41,783 bases of DNA from positions 1-41,783 of the forward strand of contig JAFGJG010000042.1 of the NCBI GenBank assembly GCA_016929195.1, given 5' to 3'. The DNA is from Thermoleophilaceae bacterium (lineage in GTDB: Bacteria > Actinomycetota > Thermoleophilia > Solirubrobacterales > Thermoleophilaceae). Positions 1-9,266 of this stretch are shown piece by piece. The translations under genes were made by a program, and so were the position numbers. Position 1 is the first letter of the stretch. Each line of letters opens with the position of its first letter. Under the pieces are notes generated by a model, which saw only the letters and a program-made list of their open reading frames with translations, did not search any database and was not told the origin of the DNA.

Positions 1-851
1 CTCAGCAGGTCCACGGCCTCGCTCACCGCGGAGGCGGCCACCGGGTCCAGCTCGCCGGCGATCGGCATCGCCGTCGTCACGCCGATGCGCAGCCTGCCGG
101 GCTCGCGTTCGGCCGCGCTCGCGAACGGCTCGGCGGGCGGCGGCGCCCAGGTGGCGTCGCCGAGCTCGTACCCGGCGAGCAGGTCGAGCAGCTCGGCCGT
201 CTCGGCCACCGTCCGGCTGAGCACGCCGTCCTGTACGAGGAAGTCGTCGCCCTGCTCGGGCCCGCGGGAGACGCGGCCGCGCGTGGGCTTCAGCCCGACG
301 AGGCCGCAGCAGGCCGCCGGGATGCGGATCGAGCCGCCGCCGTCGCTGCCGTGTGCGATCGGGACCATCCCCGAGGCCACCGCGGCGGCGGCGCCGCCGG
401 ACGAGCCGCCCGGCGTGCGCGACGTGTCCCACGGGTTCCGGGCCGGGCCGAAGCGGCGCGGCTCGCTCACCGGCAGGATCCCGAACTCGGGCATGTTGGT
501 CTTGCCCACGATCACGAACCCGGCGTCGCGGATGCGGCGGGTGACGAACGAGTCGTGCTGAGGCACGAAGTCGCCGAACAGGTCGGAGCCGAAGGTGAAG
601 GGCATCCCGGCCACCGGGGTCGTGTCCTTCATGGCGATCGGCACCCCGGCGAAGGGGCGCGCGTCGTCCGGCCCGATCGAGTCGGCCGTGGCCAGCGCGC
701 CCTCCCGGTCCAGGTGGACGAAGGCGTTGATCTCGGGCTGGAGCGCCTCGATGCGCTCGAACGAGGCCTCGACCAGCTCGCGCGCGGTGATCTCGCCCTC
801 GCGGACCATGCGCGCCAGCTCACCGGCCGGCTTGAACATCAGCTCCGACAC
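1..851 (-). CDS. Amidase (amidase-signature family), C-terminus cut by window edge
   Basis: This gene reads leftward and runs off the window, leaving the N-terminal 283 residues. The amidase-signature Ser-cisSer-Lys triad is visible: Lys75 in PIAMKD, cis-Ser150 in GGSSGG and nucleophile Ser174 in GGGSIRIP. The spacings of 75 and 24 residues match the family (for example FAAH). Such enzymes hydrolyse carboxamides. GatA is a paralogue, but no gatB or gatC is adjacent, so a stand-alone amidase is likelier; the substrate cannot be read. I place the start at GTG 851; ATG 839 is an alternative. It lies 11 bases downstream of the parA-like stop on the same strand, so the two probably share a transcript. 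The family call is very secure. Confidence 0.93.
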   Translation of the reverse strand, partial: MSELMFKPAGELARMVREGEITARELVEASFERIEALQPEINAFVHLDREGALATADSIGPDDARPFAGVPIAMKDTTPVAGMPFTFGSDLFGDFVPQHDSFVTRRIRDAGFVIVGKTNMPEFGILPVSEPRRFGPARNPWDTSRTPGGSSGGAAAAVASGMVPIAHGSDGGGSIRIPAACCGLVGLKPTRGRVSRGPEQGDDFLVQDGVLSRTVAETAELLDLLAGYELGDATWAPPPAEPFASAAEREPGRLRIGVTTAMPIAGELDPVAASAVSEAVDLL

Positions 852-862
852 GAGGTCGAACC

Positions 863-1657
863 CTATGCGGGCACGAGCTCCGCGCGCAAGGCGTCGAGGC
901 GCTGTCTGGCGTCTTCGTACCCGCCCAGCCGCTCGAGCATCTCGTCCGCCAGGGCCACGTAGTCCGCGCCCAGGTCGGGGGCGAAGTCCACGATCGAGAC
1001 GCCGCGCTCGGCCGACTCGGCGTAGCGCACGGAGCGCCGGATGACGGTTCCGAAGACCTTCTCGCCGAAGCGCTCCCGGAGCTGGCGGAGCGCCTCGCGC
1101 GAGTGCACGAGCCGCATGTCGGCGATGTTGAGCACGATGCCGAGCCACTCGAGGTCCGGATGGAGCGACTCCTTGGCCAGCTCCACCACCTCGAGCGCCT
1201 GCTCGACGCCCTGGAGCGAGAAGTACTCGGCCTCGGACGAGATCACCGCCTCGTCGGCGGCCACGAGCGCGTTCACGGTGAGGAGGCCCAGAGACGGGGG
1301 GCAGTCCACGAGGACCAGGTCGTAGCGGCGCTTGACCTCGCGGAGCGCGCGCCGGAGCGTCAGCTCGCGTCCCATCTTCCCGGCGAGGATCAGCTCGGCC
1401 TCGGCCAGCCCGAGGTTGGCGGGGAGCACGTCCTCGTGGATCGCGTCGGCCGCCTTGGCCTGGCCCGACAGCACGTCGGCCACCGACGGCGAGGCGTCGG
1501 CGGGCACGTCGAAGTAGTCCGAGAGGTTCCCCTGCGGGTCCAGGTCCACGCAGAGGACCTCGAGCCCCGCGCGCCGGTAGGCGTCCGCGAGCGAGCGGAC
1601 CGTGGTCGTCTTCCCGGTGCCGCCCTTCTGGGAGAGGATCGTGATGGTCGTGCCCAC
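863..1657 (-). CDS. ParA/Soj-family ATPase, orphan
   Basis: The 264-residue product has the deviant Walker A motif KGGTGKTTT (residues 11-19, signature Lys11), the DLDPQGN motif at 38-44 and a Walker B-like LVLVDCPPSLG near residue 115. This is the ParA/Soj/MinD-type P-loop ATPase fold. ParA proteins dimerise on ATP and bind DNA non-specifically to position chromosomes, plasmids or protein complexes. No parB-like gene or parS-like site is seen nearby, so this is probably a secondary, orphan ParA rather than the chromosome-segregation gene, which normally sits beside parB. The start is GTG 1657. A -10-like TATCGT at 1673-1668 (minus strand) ends 10 bases before it and there is no Shine-Dalgarno. 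It is divergent from gltB. Confidence 0.9.
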   Translation of the reverse strand: MGTTITILSQKGGTGKTTTVRSLADAYRRAGLEVLCVDLDPQGNLSDYFDVPADASPSVADVLSGQAKAADAIHEDVLPANLGLAEAELILAGKMGRELTLRRALREVKRRYDLVLVDCPPSLGLLTVNALVAADEAVISSEAEYFSLQGVEQALEVVELAKESLHPDLEWLGIVLNIADMRLVHSREALRQLRERFGEKVFGTVIRRSVRYAESAERGVSIVDFAPDLGADYVALADEMLERLGGYEDARQRLDALRAELVPA

Positions 1658-1667
1658 GAGTCAGGCG

Positions 1668-1673
1668 ACGATA
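1668..1673 (-). promoter_or_regulatory. -10-like element of the parA-like gene
   Basis: On the minus strand TATCGT fits TAnnnT and ends 10 bases before GTG 1657, giving a predicted leader of only a few bases. I see no convincing -35. Confidence 0.35.
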
Positions 1674-1726
1674 CTCGCCTGTACGAGCAGGTGTGCTCCA
1701 GGCCGGTTCGCACGCCGCTTCGGCTC

Positions 1727-1732
1727 TATAAT
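1727..1732 (+). promoter_or_regulatory. -10 element (TATAAT) upstream of gltB
   Basis: A perfect TATAAT in very GC-rich surroundings, 61 bases before GTG 1794. No good -35 lies at 16-18 bases. The predicted transcript would start near 1739 with a leader of about 55-65 bases, long compared with other genes in this window. Confidence 0.6.
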
Positions 1733-1753
1733 TTCGCGTTCCCCTACCACCCT

Positions 1754-1797
1754 CGCGCCTCCTCGGAGAAGGCGCGGAAACCAGCCCGAGGAGGTGG
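1754..1797 (+). promoter_or_regulatory. gltB leader with two mutually exclusive hairpins, one hiding the Shine-Dalgarno
   Basis: Hairpin 1 pairs CGCGCC (1754-1759) with GGCGCG (1771-1776), extended by T1760-A1770. Hairpin 2 pairs CCTCCTCGG (1758-1766) with CCGAGGAGG (1786-1794), nine perfect pairs, extendable by a G-U and a C-G pair to 11. The second strand contains the whole AGGAGG ribosome-binding site (1789-1794). Bases 1756-1760 are needed by both hairpins, so they cannot coexist. This is the layout of a translational switch. That it works as one, and any ligand, is inference. Confidence 0.45.
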
Positions 1798-4700
1798 AAG
1801 CCCTGCAGGCAGTGCCCGGCCTGTACGACCCGAGCTACGAGCACGACGCCTGCGGCGTCGCCTTCGTGGCGCGCATCGGCGCGCCCGGCTCGCACGAGGT
1901 CGTCTCCCGGGCGCTCTACGCCCTGGAGCAGCTCGAGCACCGCGGGGCCGAGGGCGCGGACCCGGACACCGGGGACGGCTCCGGGATCCTGATCCAGATC
2001 CCCGACCTGTTCGTGCGCGAGGAGTCGGGACTGGAGCTGCCGGCCTCCGGCGGCTACGGGGTGGGGATGTGCTTCCTGCCGCAGGGCGCCGAGGCGCGCG
2101 CGGCCGCCGTCGAGCTGATCGACCGCTCCATCGAGGAGGAGGGGCTCCGGCTGCTGGGCTGGCGCGAGGTGCCGATCGATGACAGCGCCTGCGGGTCCGG
2201 CGCCAAGCGCACCGCCCCGCACATCGCCCAGGTGTTCGTGGGGGCGACCGAGGACGGCGTGACCGACCGCGACTCGCTCGAGCGGCGCCTGTACGTGATC
2301 CGCCGCGTCGTGGAGCGCGAGCAGCTCGAGGGCCTCTCGATCGCCAGCTTCTCCTCGCGGACGGTCGTCTACAAGGGCATGCTCACCGCTCCGCAGCTGT
2401 CGCGCTACTTCCCGGACCTGATGGATCCGCGCCTCGAGAGCCGCCTGGCGGTCGTGCACTCGCGGTTCTCCACGAACACCTTCCCGAGCTGGGAGCTCGC
2501 CCACCCGTACCGGATGCTCGCCCACAACGGCGAGATCAACACGCTGCGCGGCAACCGCAACTGGATGCGCGCCCGCGAGGGTGGCCTCGCATCGCAGCTC
2601 TTCGGCGAGGACGTGGAGAAGATCAAGCCGCTCCTGCGCGACGACATCTCCGACTCGGCCTCGCTCGACGGCCTGCTGGAGCTGCTCGTGCTCGGCGGAC
2701 GCTCGCCCGCGCACGCGATCTCGATGCTGATGCCGGAGGCCCACGAGGGCCGCCCGGAGCTCCCGCAGGAGGTCAAGGACTTCTTCTCCTACCACTCGGC
2801 GCTGGTGGAGCCGTGGGACGGACCGGCGGCCGTCGTCTTCAGCGACGGCAAGGTCGTGGGCGCGACCCTCGACCGGAACGGGCTGCGCCCCGGCCGCTGG
2901 CTGGAGACCCACGACGGCTGGGTCGTGCTCGCCTCGGAGACCGGCGTCTTCAAGGTGGCCGACGAGAACGTCAAGGCCAAGGGCCGGCTCCACCCCGGCA
3001 AGCTCTTCCTGGTCGACCTCGAGGCCGAGCGCGTCGTGCCGGACGAGGAGATCAAGCTCCAGATGGCGGAGCGGCGCCCGTACGGCGAGTGGCTGCGCGA
3101 CCGCGTCGTGCACATCGAGGACCTGCCCGACCGCAGCCCGCGCGTGCCGCGCGTGGAGCCGCTGCGCGCCCGCCAGCTCGCGTTCGGCTGGTCCGAGGAG
3201 GACCTGCGGATCATCCTCGCGCCGATGGCCCGTGACGCCCAGGAGCCGACCGGCTCCATGGGCAACGACCTGGCGCCCGCGGTGATGTCCGACGCGCGGC
3301 CGCCGCTCTTCTCCTACTTCAAGCAGCTGTTCGCCCAGGTCACGAACCCGGCGATCGACCCCATCCGCGAGTCGATCGTCATGAGCCTCGAGGCCGTGAT
3401 CGGCCCCGAGATCAACCTGCTCGGCGAGACGCCCGACCACTGCCACCAGCTCGTGATGCCGCAGCCGATCCTTCGCAACGGCGAGCTCGAGAAGCTGCGC
3501 CAGGTCGACCACGACGTCTTCGAGGCGCGCACCATCGACATGACGTGGCCGGTCGGCGGCGGGCCGGACGGGATGGAGCAGCGCCTCGAGGAGATCTGCC
3601 AGGAGGCGTCGGACCTCGTGGCGCGCGGGGTCAACATCATCATCCTGTCCGACCGCAACATGGGCCCGGACCGCGCCCCGATGCCGTCGCTGCTCGCCAC
3701 CGCCGCGGTCCACCACCACCTGGTCCGCGAGGGCACCCGCCTCCAGATCGGCCTCGTGACGGAGACCGGCGAGGCGCGCGAGATCCACCACCTGGCCTGC
3801 CTGATCGGCTACGGGAACTCGGCGGTCAACCCGTACATCCTGTTCGAGTCGATCTACTCGCTCCACCGGGCCGGCCGGCTGCCCGAGGGCATGAGCCCGG
3901 CGGAGGCCGAGGCGCGCGTCATCAAGGCGATCGGCAAGGGGCTGCTGAAGGTGCTCTCGAAGATGGGCATCTCCACGATCCGCTCCTACACCGGCGCGCA
4001 GATCTTCGAGGCCGTCGGGCTCGAGCGCGAGCTCGTGGACAGGCACTTCACCGGCACCGTCTCCCGGATCGGCGGCGTGGGGCTGAACGTGCTCGCGCGC
4101 GAGGCGCTCGACCGTCACGCGCGCGCCTACCCGGCGGCGACCTCCGAGCTGCTGCCGTCCGCCGGCGTCTACCAGTGGCGGCGCGGCGGGATGTTCCACG
4201 GCTGGAACCCGGAGACGATCGCGAGCCTCCAGCACGCGGCGCGCAACGGCGACGGCGCCGAGGCCTACGAGCGCTTCGCCCGCTACGTGAACCACGTGGC
4301 CGCCCCGCGGTCGACGCTGCGCGGCCTCCTGCGCTTCCGCGACGACATCGACCCGCTGCCGCTCGACGAGGTCGAGCCCGCCATCGACATCGTGCGCCGC
4401 TTCAAGTCGGGCGGCATGAGCCTCGGCGCGCTCTCGCCCGAGGCCCACGAGACGCTCGCGGTCGCGATGAACCACCTCGGCGGCAAGTCGAACACGGGCG
4501 AGGGCGGGGAGGACCCGGCCCGCTTCGACGACGACCGGCGCTCCTCGATCAAGCAGGTGGCGTCGGGGCGCTTCGGCGTGACCGTGCACTACCTGGCCAA
4601 CGCGGACGAGCTCCAGATCAAGGTCGCCCAGGGCGCCAAGCCCGGCGAGGGCGGCCAGCTTCCGGGTCACAAGGTGGACCGCTACATCGCGCGGCTGCGC

Positions 4701-6284
4701 TACTCCACGCCCGGCGTCGGGCTGATCTCGCCGCCGCCGCACCACGACATCTACTCGATCGAGGACCTCAAGCAGCTGATCTACGACCTGCGCTGCGCGA
4801 ATCCGCGCGCGCGGGTCTCGGTGAAGCTCGTGTCCGAGGTCGGCGTCGGGACCATCGCCGCGGGCGTGGCCAAGGCGAACGCAGACCACGTGGTGATCGC
4901 GGGGCACGACGGGGGCACGGGCGCGTCCCCGCAGGCGTCCATCCAGCACGCCGGCATCCCGTGGGAGATCGGCCTCGCCGAGACCCAGCAGACGCTGCTG
5001 CGCAACGACCTCCGCTCGCGCATCCTCGTGGAGGTCGACGGCCAGATGCGGACAGGGCGCGACGTGGTGATCGGCGCGATCCTGGGCGCCGACGAGTTCG
5101 GCTTCTCCACGGCCCCGCTGATCGCGCTGGGCTGCGTGATGATGCGCGTCTGCCACCTCAACACGTGCCCGGTCGGGGTGGCCACGCAGGACCCCGAGCT
5201 GCGCGAGCGCTTCGCCGGCAAGCCGGAGCACGTCGTGAACTACCTGTTCATGGTCGCCGAGGAGGTGCGCGGGCTGATGGCGTCCATGGGCGTGCGCGCC
5301 GTGGAGGAGCTGATCGGCCGCACCGACCTGCTCGAGCCCGACGAGGCCGTGGACCACTGGAAGGCGCGCGGGATCGACCTGCGCCCGCTGCTGGCCGTGC
5401 CAGAGGGCGTGGACGAGAAGACGCCGCGCTTCCGGATCCGCGCCCCCGAGCCGGTGCTCTGGGACTCGATCGACGTGGACCTGCTCCAGCTCTGCCGCCC
5501 GGCGATCGAGGCGGGGCAGCGCGTGGACGCCGAGCGCCCGATCGAGAACAAGAACCGCGCCGTGGGCGGCCTGCTCTCGGGCGAGATCGCGCGGCGGCTC
5601 GGCCGCGAGGGCCTCGGCGAGGGGTCCGTGAACGTCAAGCTGCGCGGCTCCGCCGGGCAGAGCTTCGGCGCCTGGCTCGCGAGCGGGGTCTGCCTCGAGC
5701 TCGAGGGCGACGCCAACGACTACGTCGGCAAGGGCCTGTCGGGCGGATCCATCATCGTGCGCCCGCCCGAGGCGGCGAGCTTCGCCCCGGAGGAGAACGT
5801 GATCGTCGGCAACGTCGTGCTCTACGGCGCCACCGGCGGCCGCGCGTTCTTCCGCGGGCTCGCGGGCGAGCGCTTCGCGGTCCGCAACTCGGGCGCGCAC
5901 ACGGTGGTCGAGGGCATCGGCGACCACGGCTGCGAGTACATGACCGGCGGCCGCGTGGTCGTCATCGGGCCGACCGGATTGAACTTCGCCGCGGGCATGA
6001 GCGGCGGCATCGCCTACGTCCTCGACGTGGACGGCGACTTCCGCTCGCGCTGCAACACCGAGCTCGTCGGCTTCGACGAGATCTCGGGCGACGACGCGGA
6101 GGAGATCCGCGCGCTCGTCGAGGAGCACCGCGACCGCACCGGGTCGACGGTGGCCGCGCGCCTGCTCGAGACCTGGAGCGAGTCGGTCGAGCGCTTCGTG
6201 AAGGTCATGCCGCACGACTACAAGCGCGCGCTCGCCGAGCTGGACGAGCCGCAGCCCGGTCAACCGGTCGGCGCGAGGGGCTGA
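1794..6284 (+). CDS. gltB: Glutamate synthase large subunit (GOGAT alpha)
   Basis: About 1,496 residues, normal for the family. The N-terminal class II glutaminase domain begins after a short propeptide ending EHDA; the catalytic Cys (codon 1851-1853, residue 20) follows and should be exposed by cleavage. The central and FMN-binding synthase domains follow, with a 3Fe-4S motif (CVMMRVCHLNTC, codons near 5134-5169). The C-terminal GXGXG beta-helix domain has GLSGGSIIV and related repeats. The enzyme moves the glutamine amide to 2-oxoglutarate, making two glutamates, with electrons supplied by GltD. The start is uncertain. GTG 1794 overlaps the only strong Shine-Dalgarno (AGGAGG, 1789-1794), which instead sits 8 bases before an in-frame CTG at 1803; GTG 1812 is another option. 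gltD follows after one base. Confidence 0.97.
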   Translation: MEALQAVPGLYDPSYEHDACGVAFVARIGAPGSHEVVSRALYALEQLEHRGAEGADPDTGDGSGILIQIPDLFVREESGLELPASGGYGVGMCFLPQGAEARAAAVELIDRSIEEEGLRLLGWREVPIDDSACGSGAKRTAPHIAQVFVGATEDGVTDRDSLERRLYVIRRVVEREQLEGLSIASFSSRTVVYKGMLTAPQLSRYFPDLMDPRLESRLAVVHSRFSTNTFPSWELAHPYRMLAHNGEINTLRGNRNWMRAREGGLASQLFGEDVEKIKPLLRDDISDSASLDGLLELLVLGGRSPAHAISMLMPEAHEGRPELPQEVKDFFSYHSALVEPWDGPAAVVFSDGKVVGATLDRNGLRPGRWLETHDGWVVLASETGVFKVADENVKAKGRLHPGKLFLVDLEAERVVPDEEIKLQMAERRPYGEWLRDRVVHIEDLPDRSPRVPRVEPLRARQLAFGWSEEDLRIILAPMARDAQEPTGSMGNDLAPAVMSDARPPLFSYFKQLFAQVTNPAIDPIRESIVMSLEAVIGPEINLLGETPDHCHQLVMPQPILRNGELEKLRQVDHDVFEARTIDMTWPVGGGPDGMEQRLEEICQEASDLVARGVNIIILSDRNMGPDRAPMPSLLATAAVHHHLVREGTRLQIGLVTETGEAREIHHLACLIGYGNSAVNPYILFESIYSLHRAGRLPEGMSPAEAEARVIKAIGKGLLKVLSKMGISTIRSYTGAQIFEAVGLERELVDRHFTGTVSRIGGVGLNVLAREALDRHARAYPAATSELLPSAGVYQWRRGGMFHGWNPETIASLQHAARNGDGAEAYERFARYVNHVAAPRSTLRGLLRFRDDIDPLPLDEVEPAIDIVRRFKSGGMSLGALSPEAHETLAVAMNHLGGKSNTGEGGEDPARFDDDRRSSIKQVASGRFGVTVHYLANADELQIKVAQGAKPGEGGQLPGHKVDRYIARLRYSTPGVGLISPPPHHDIYSIEDLKQLIYDLRCANPRARVSVKLVSEVGVGTIAAGVAKANADHVVIAGHDGGTGASPQASIQHAGIPWEIGLAETQQTLLRNDLRSRILVEVDGQMRTGRDVVIGAILGADEFGFSTAPLIALGCVMMRVCHLNTCPVGVATQDPELRERFAGKPEHVVNYLFMVAEEVRGLMASMGVRAVEELIGRTDLLEPDEAVDHWKARGIDLRPLLAVPEGVDEKTPRFRIRAPEPVLWDSIDVDLLQLCRPAIEAGQRVDAERPIENKNRAVGGLLSGEIARRLGREGLGEGSVNVKLRGSAGQSFGAWLASGVCLELEGDANDYVGKGLSGGSIIVRPPEAASFAPEENVIVGNVVLYGATGGRAFFRGLAGERFAVRNSGAHTVVEGIGDHGCEYMTGGRVVVIGPTGLNFAAGMSGGIAYVLDVDGDFRSRCNTELVGFDEISGDDAEEIRALVEEHRDRTGSTVAARLLETWSESVERFVKVMPHDYKRALAELDEPQPGQPVGARG

Positions 6285-6285
6285 C

Positions 6286-7854
6286 ATGGGCGACCCGAAG
6301 GGCTTCCTGCGCCTTCACCGCGCGGGGTTCGAGAAGCGCGACCCGAAGGAGCGGGTCCACGACTACCGCCAGTACTTCACGCTGCCGGACGACCAGACGC
6401 TGCGCGACCAGGGTGCGCGCTGCATGGACTGCGGCGTGCCGTTCTGCCACGAGGGCTGCCCGCTCGGCAACCGGATCCCCGACTGGAACGACCTCGTCTA
6501 CCGCGACCGCTGGCAGGACGCGCTCGTCCAGCTTCATGCCACCAACAACTTCCCCGAGTTCACCGGGCTGATCTGCCCGGCGCCGTGCGAGTCGGCGTGC
6601 GTGCTCGACATCAACGACGACCCGGTCACGATCGAGCAGATCGAGCTGGCGATCGCCTCGCGCGGGTTCGACGAGGGCTGGATCGAGCCCGAGCCGCCCG
6701 ACCGCCGCACCGGCAAGTCCGTCGGGGTCGTGGGCTCCGGCCCGGCCGGCCTGGCGGTGGCGGCACAGCTCAACAAGCTCGGCCACAAGGTCACCGTCTA
6801 CGAGCGCGACGAGGCCCCGGGCGGCCTCCTGCGCTTCGGCGTTCCGGACGCCAAGCTCGAGAAGTGGATCATCGACCGGCGCGTGAAGCTGCTCGAGGAC
6901 GAGGGCATCGACTTCGCGTGCGACACGGACGTCGGCGTCACGGTCGAGGCCCAGGAGCTACGCCGCCGCCACGACGCGGTGGTGGTCGCGATCGGCTCGC
7001 GCGTGCACCGCGACCTCGAGACGCCGGGTCGCGAGCTCGAGAACGTGCACTTCGCGATGGACTACCTCTACCAGCGCAACCGCTGGGTGGCGCGCTCCGA
7101 GGGCCGCCCGGCGCGCGAGACCCCGCCGGAGCGGCAGATCAGCGCGGCCGGCAGGCGCGTGGTGGTCGTCGGCGGCGGCGACACCGGCATGGACTGCGTC
7201 TCGAACGCGCTCCGCGAGGGCGCCGAGGACGTGCTGATGCTCGACGTCTACCCGCCGCTCCCGAAGAAGGGCCGGATGGAGAGCACGCCGTGGCCGCTGC
7301 CGCCCAAGCGCACGCCGACCACGTACGCGCTCGACGAGGGCGGCGACCGCCGCTTCGGCACGGAGGTGATCGAGCTGCTGGGCCGGGACGGCGCCGTCTC
7401 GGCCGTGCGCGGCTGGCGCGTGGAGGGCACCTCGTCGCGCGATCTCAAGCCGGTGCCCGGCACCGAGTTCGAGGAGCGCGCCGAGCTCGTCCTGATCGCG
7501 ATCGGCTTCAGCCATCCCGAGCACGAGGGCGCCGTCGAGGAGCTCGGGCTCGACCTCGACGGACGCGGCAACGTCAAGGCGCCCGTCTACGGCACGAAGG
7601 TGGACGGGGTCTTCGCCTGCGGCGACGCGCGGACCGGCCAGTCGCTCGTGGTCACGGCGATCGCCGAGGGCCGCCGCTGCGCGCGCGTGGTCGATCAGTA
7701 CCTCGGCGGCACCGGCGAGGCGCGCCGGATCTCCGCGCAGGGCATGTTCGCCTACGAGGACGGCGACCCCAACTCGCTCCGCCACCAGGCCGAGATTGCA
7801 CGGACCGTGACGGTCGGCGAGGCGTTCTGGTCCGGCCCCCGGGACGAGCGCTAG
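6286..7854 (+). CDS. gltD: Glutamate synthase small subunit (GOGAT beta)
   Basis: The 522-residue product has the N-terminal Fe-S domain: Cys46, Cys49, Cys54 and Cys58 in [14 protein letters not shown], plus a second Cys group in [10 protein letters not shown]. Two Rossmann folds follow: FAD-binding [13 protein letters not shown] near residue 150 and NAD(P)H-binding [13 protein letters not shown] near 290. The C-terminal [19 protein letters not shown] completes the FAD site. It oxidises NADPH and passes electrons through Fe-S clusters to GltB. ATG 6286 lies one base after the gltB stop, so the two are surely co-transcribed and probably translationally coupled. Length and domain order are normal. 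Confidence 0.97.
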   Translation: MGDPKGFLRLHRAGFEKRDPKERVHDYRQYFTLPDDQTLRDQGARCMDCGVPFCHEGCPLGNRIPDWNDLVYRDRWQDALVQLHATNNFPEFTGLICPAPCESACVLDINDDPVTIEQIELAIASRGFDEGWIEPEPPDRRTGKSVGVVGSGPAGLAVAAQLNKLGHKVTVYERDEAPGGLLRFGVPDAKLEKWIIDRRVKLLEDEGIDFACDTDVGVTVEAQELRRRHDAVVVAIGSRVHRDLETPGRELENVHFAMDYLYQRNRWVARSEGRPARETPPERQISAAGRRVVVVGGGDTGMDCVSNALREGAEDVLMLDVYPPLPKKGRMESTPWPLPPKRTPTTYALDEGGDRRFGTEVIELLGRDGAVSAVRGWRVEGTSSRDLKPVPGTEFEERAELVLIAIGFSHPEHEGAVEELGLDLDGRGNVKAPVYGTKVDGVFACGDARTGQSLVVTAIAEGRRCARVVDQYLGGTGEARRISAQGMFAYEDGDPNSLRHQAEIARTVTVGEAFWSGPRDER

Positions 7855-7865
7855 CGGGGGGCCGG

Positions 7866-8261
7866 GTGCCGCTGCCGTCCGAGCAGGTGTGGCACCGGTG
7901 GTCCGAGCTGTTCAACCGCGGCGACGTGGAGGGCGCGATCGAGGAATGCGTCCACCCGGACATCGAGTGGGTGCCGATCACCGTGGAGGGCACCGTCTTC
8001 CACGGCAAGGCGGGCGTGCGCCAGTGGGTCGACCAGCACTTCGGCTTCTGGGAGACGTTCGAGTTGCACCCGGAGGAGGTGCTCGACGCGGGGCCCGGGC
8101 GCCTGCTCGTGCTGGGCAGCTGGCGCGCGAAGGGCCGCGGCAGCGGGCTCGGCTTCGAGAAGCGGCCGGCCGGCTGGCTGCTCGACTTCCGCGACGGGAA
8201 GGTCGTCCGGATGGAGACGTTCACCGAGATCCAGGCCGCGATGGAGGCGGCCGGGCTCTAG
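7866..8261 (+). CDS. SnoaL/NTF2-like domain protein
   Basis: The 131-residue product looks like a single NTF2-like cone-fold domain, as in SnoaL-like and ketosteroid-isomerase-like proteins. Characteristic segments are [19 protein letters not shown] at the start, then [24 protein letters not shown] and [15 protein letters not shown], the usual final strand. Such proteins may be small enzymes or ligand-binding domains, so no reaction can be assigned. GTG 7866 is chosen because a G-rich stretch (7856-7861) precedes it at ribosome-binding distance. It lies 11 bases after gltD and probably rides on the glt transcript. Its TAG stop shares CTAG with the convergent oxidoreductase gene. Confidence 0.85.
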   Translation: MPLPSEQVWHRWSELFNRGDVEGAIEECVHPDIEWVPITVEGTVFHGKAGVRQWVDQHFGFWETFELHPEEVLDAGPGRLLVLGSWRAKGRGSGLGFEKRPAGWLLDFRDGKVVRMETFTEIQAAMEAAGL

Positions 8262-9193
8262 TCGACCAGCAGCACGGCCTTGCCCTTGACCCGGCGGTCC
8301 AGCAGGGCCTCGAGCACAGGGCCCGCCTCCCGCCAGCTCGCCTCCACGCTCACGCCGGGATCAAGCCTCCCGGCGGCAACCATCCGCGCGAGCCGCTCCA
8401 GGTCGGCCGAGCCGGTGCCGCTCCGGTCGAGCTCGGCGAAGACCAGGAACGCGTACAGCGAGGCGCCGGTGCTGCGGTAGAAGTCGCGGGCGCCGAAGGT
8501 CACGGGCTCGCCCGACGAGTCGCCGAAGCTCACGACCTGGCCCTGCGGCGACACGCGCCTGAGCGCCGCGGCCAGCGAGGGTCCGCCGACCGACTCGAGG
8601 ATGAGGTCGAAGCGCTCGCCCTCCGGTTCGAGCCCGTGGACGATCTCCTCGGCGCCCAGCTCCCCGAGACCCTCGGCCCGCTCCGCGTCGCGGGCGACGG
8701 CGGTCACGTGCGCGCCGGCGTTCGCGGCCAGCTGGACGGCGAACCGGCCGACTCCGCCGGCAGCCCCGGTGACCAGCACGCGCCGCTCGGCGAGGAGCCC
8801 GCCGCGCTCGAGCGAGAGCAGAGCCGTGAGGCCCGCGACGGGCAGCGTGGACGCCGCGACGAAGGAGACCTCGTCCGGGAGCGTGCCGAGGCGGTCGGTC
8901 GCAACCGGGGCCAGCTCGGCCCAGGCGGCGGCGCGGGCCAGCGAGCCACCCACGCCCACGACCCGCGTCCCCGCCGGCGGCCCGCTGCCGTCGGCCGCGG
9001 GCTCGCGGACCACACCCGCCACGTCCCAGCCGGTTTGGCTGCCCTCCGGAAGCGTCGCGAGCCGGCGCACCTCGCCGCGGTTCACGGACATCGCCCTGAC
9101 CTCGGCGAGTGCCTCGCCCGGCGCGGGGGCGGGGTCGGGCGCCTCGCCGAGGCGGACGTGGGGCGGCTCGGTCGTGCTCAGGATCGCGCGCAT
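8258..9193 (-). CDS. Zinc-independent MDR oxidoreductase, quinone-oxidoreductase-like
   Basis: The 311-residue product has the medium-chain dehydrogenase layout: an N-terminal GroES-like part with the conserved [11 protein letters not shown] and GWDVAGVV segments, then a Rossmann domain with [18 protein letters not shown] near residue 140. The Cys/His residues of zinc-dependent alcohol dehydrogenases are absent, which fits the NADPH:quinone reductase branch. The substrate is unknown. ATG 9193 is preceded on its strand by TAGTCT (9205-9200) six bases away, with no Shine-Dalgarno, so the mRNA is probably leaderless. The 5' end of this gene, including promoter-side bases, is duplicated in decayed form at 12840-12908. 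Confidence 0.9.
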   Translation of the reverse strand: MRAILSTTEPPHVRLGEAPDPAPAPGEALAEVRAMSVNRGEVRRLATLPEGSQTGWDVAGVVREPAADGSGPPAGTRVVGVGGSLARAAAWAELAPVATDRLGTLPDEVSFVAASTLPVAGLTALLSLERGGLLAERRVLVTGAAGGVGRFAVQLAANAGAHVTAVARDAERAEGLGELGAEEIVHGLEPEGERFDLILESVGGPSLAAALRRVSPQGQVVSFGDSSGEPVTFGARDFYRSTGASLYAFLVFAELDRSGTGSADLERLARMVAAGRLDPGVSVEASWREAGPVLEALLDRRVKGKAVLLVD

Positions 9194-9199
9194 GCGGCG

Positions 9200-9205
9200 A
9201 GACTA
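9200..9205 (-). promoter_or_regulatory. -10 element of the oxidoreductase gene
   Basis: TAGTCT on the minus strand, six bases before ATG 9193, predicting a leaderless transcript. The decayed copy at 12840-12908 has lost this hexamer (TCGCCT-like instead). Confidence 0.5.
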
Positions 9206-9230
9206 GAGTCCGAACGCCGTCGGATCCCTC

Positions 9231-9266
9231 TTGACTCTCTGAAGACACGCACGTATTTTTAACCTC
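9231..9266 (+). promoter_or_regulatory. Leaderless promoter and possible TetR operator of the TolB-like gene
   Basis: TTGACT (9231-9236), a 17-base spacer and TATTTT (9254-9259), then seven bases to GTG 9267, so transcription should begin at or next to the start codon. The segment 9243-9260 matches a similarly placed segment in the tetR promoter at 13 of 18 positions, with all five differences being transitions. Confidence 0.7.

Noticed and set aside
3545-6571. A 1,008-codon plus-strand frame inside gltB
   Set aside because: It is a +1 shadow of gltB, dominated by Arg, Gly, Ala and Pro, while the gltB frame has all catalytic motifs.
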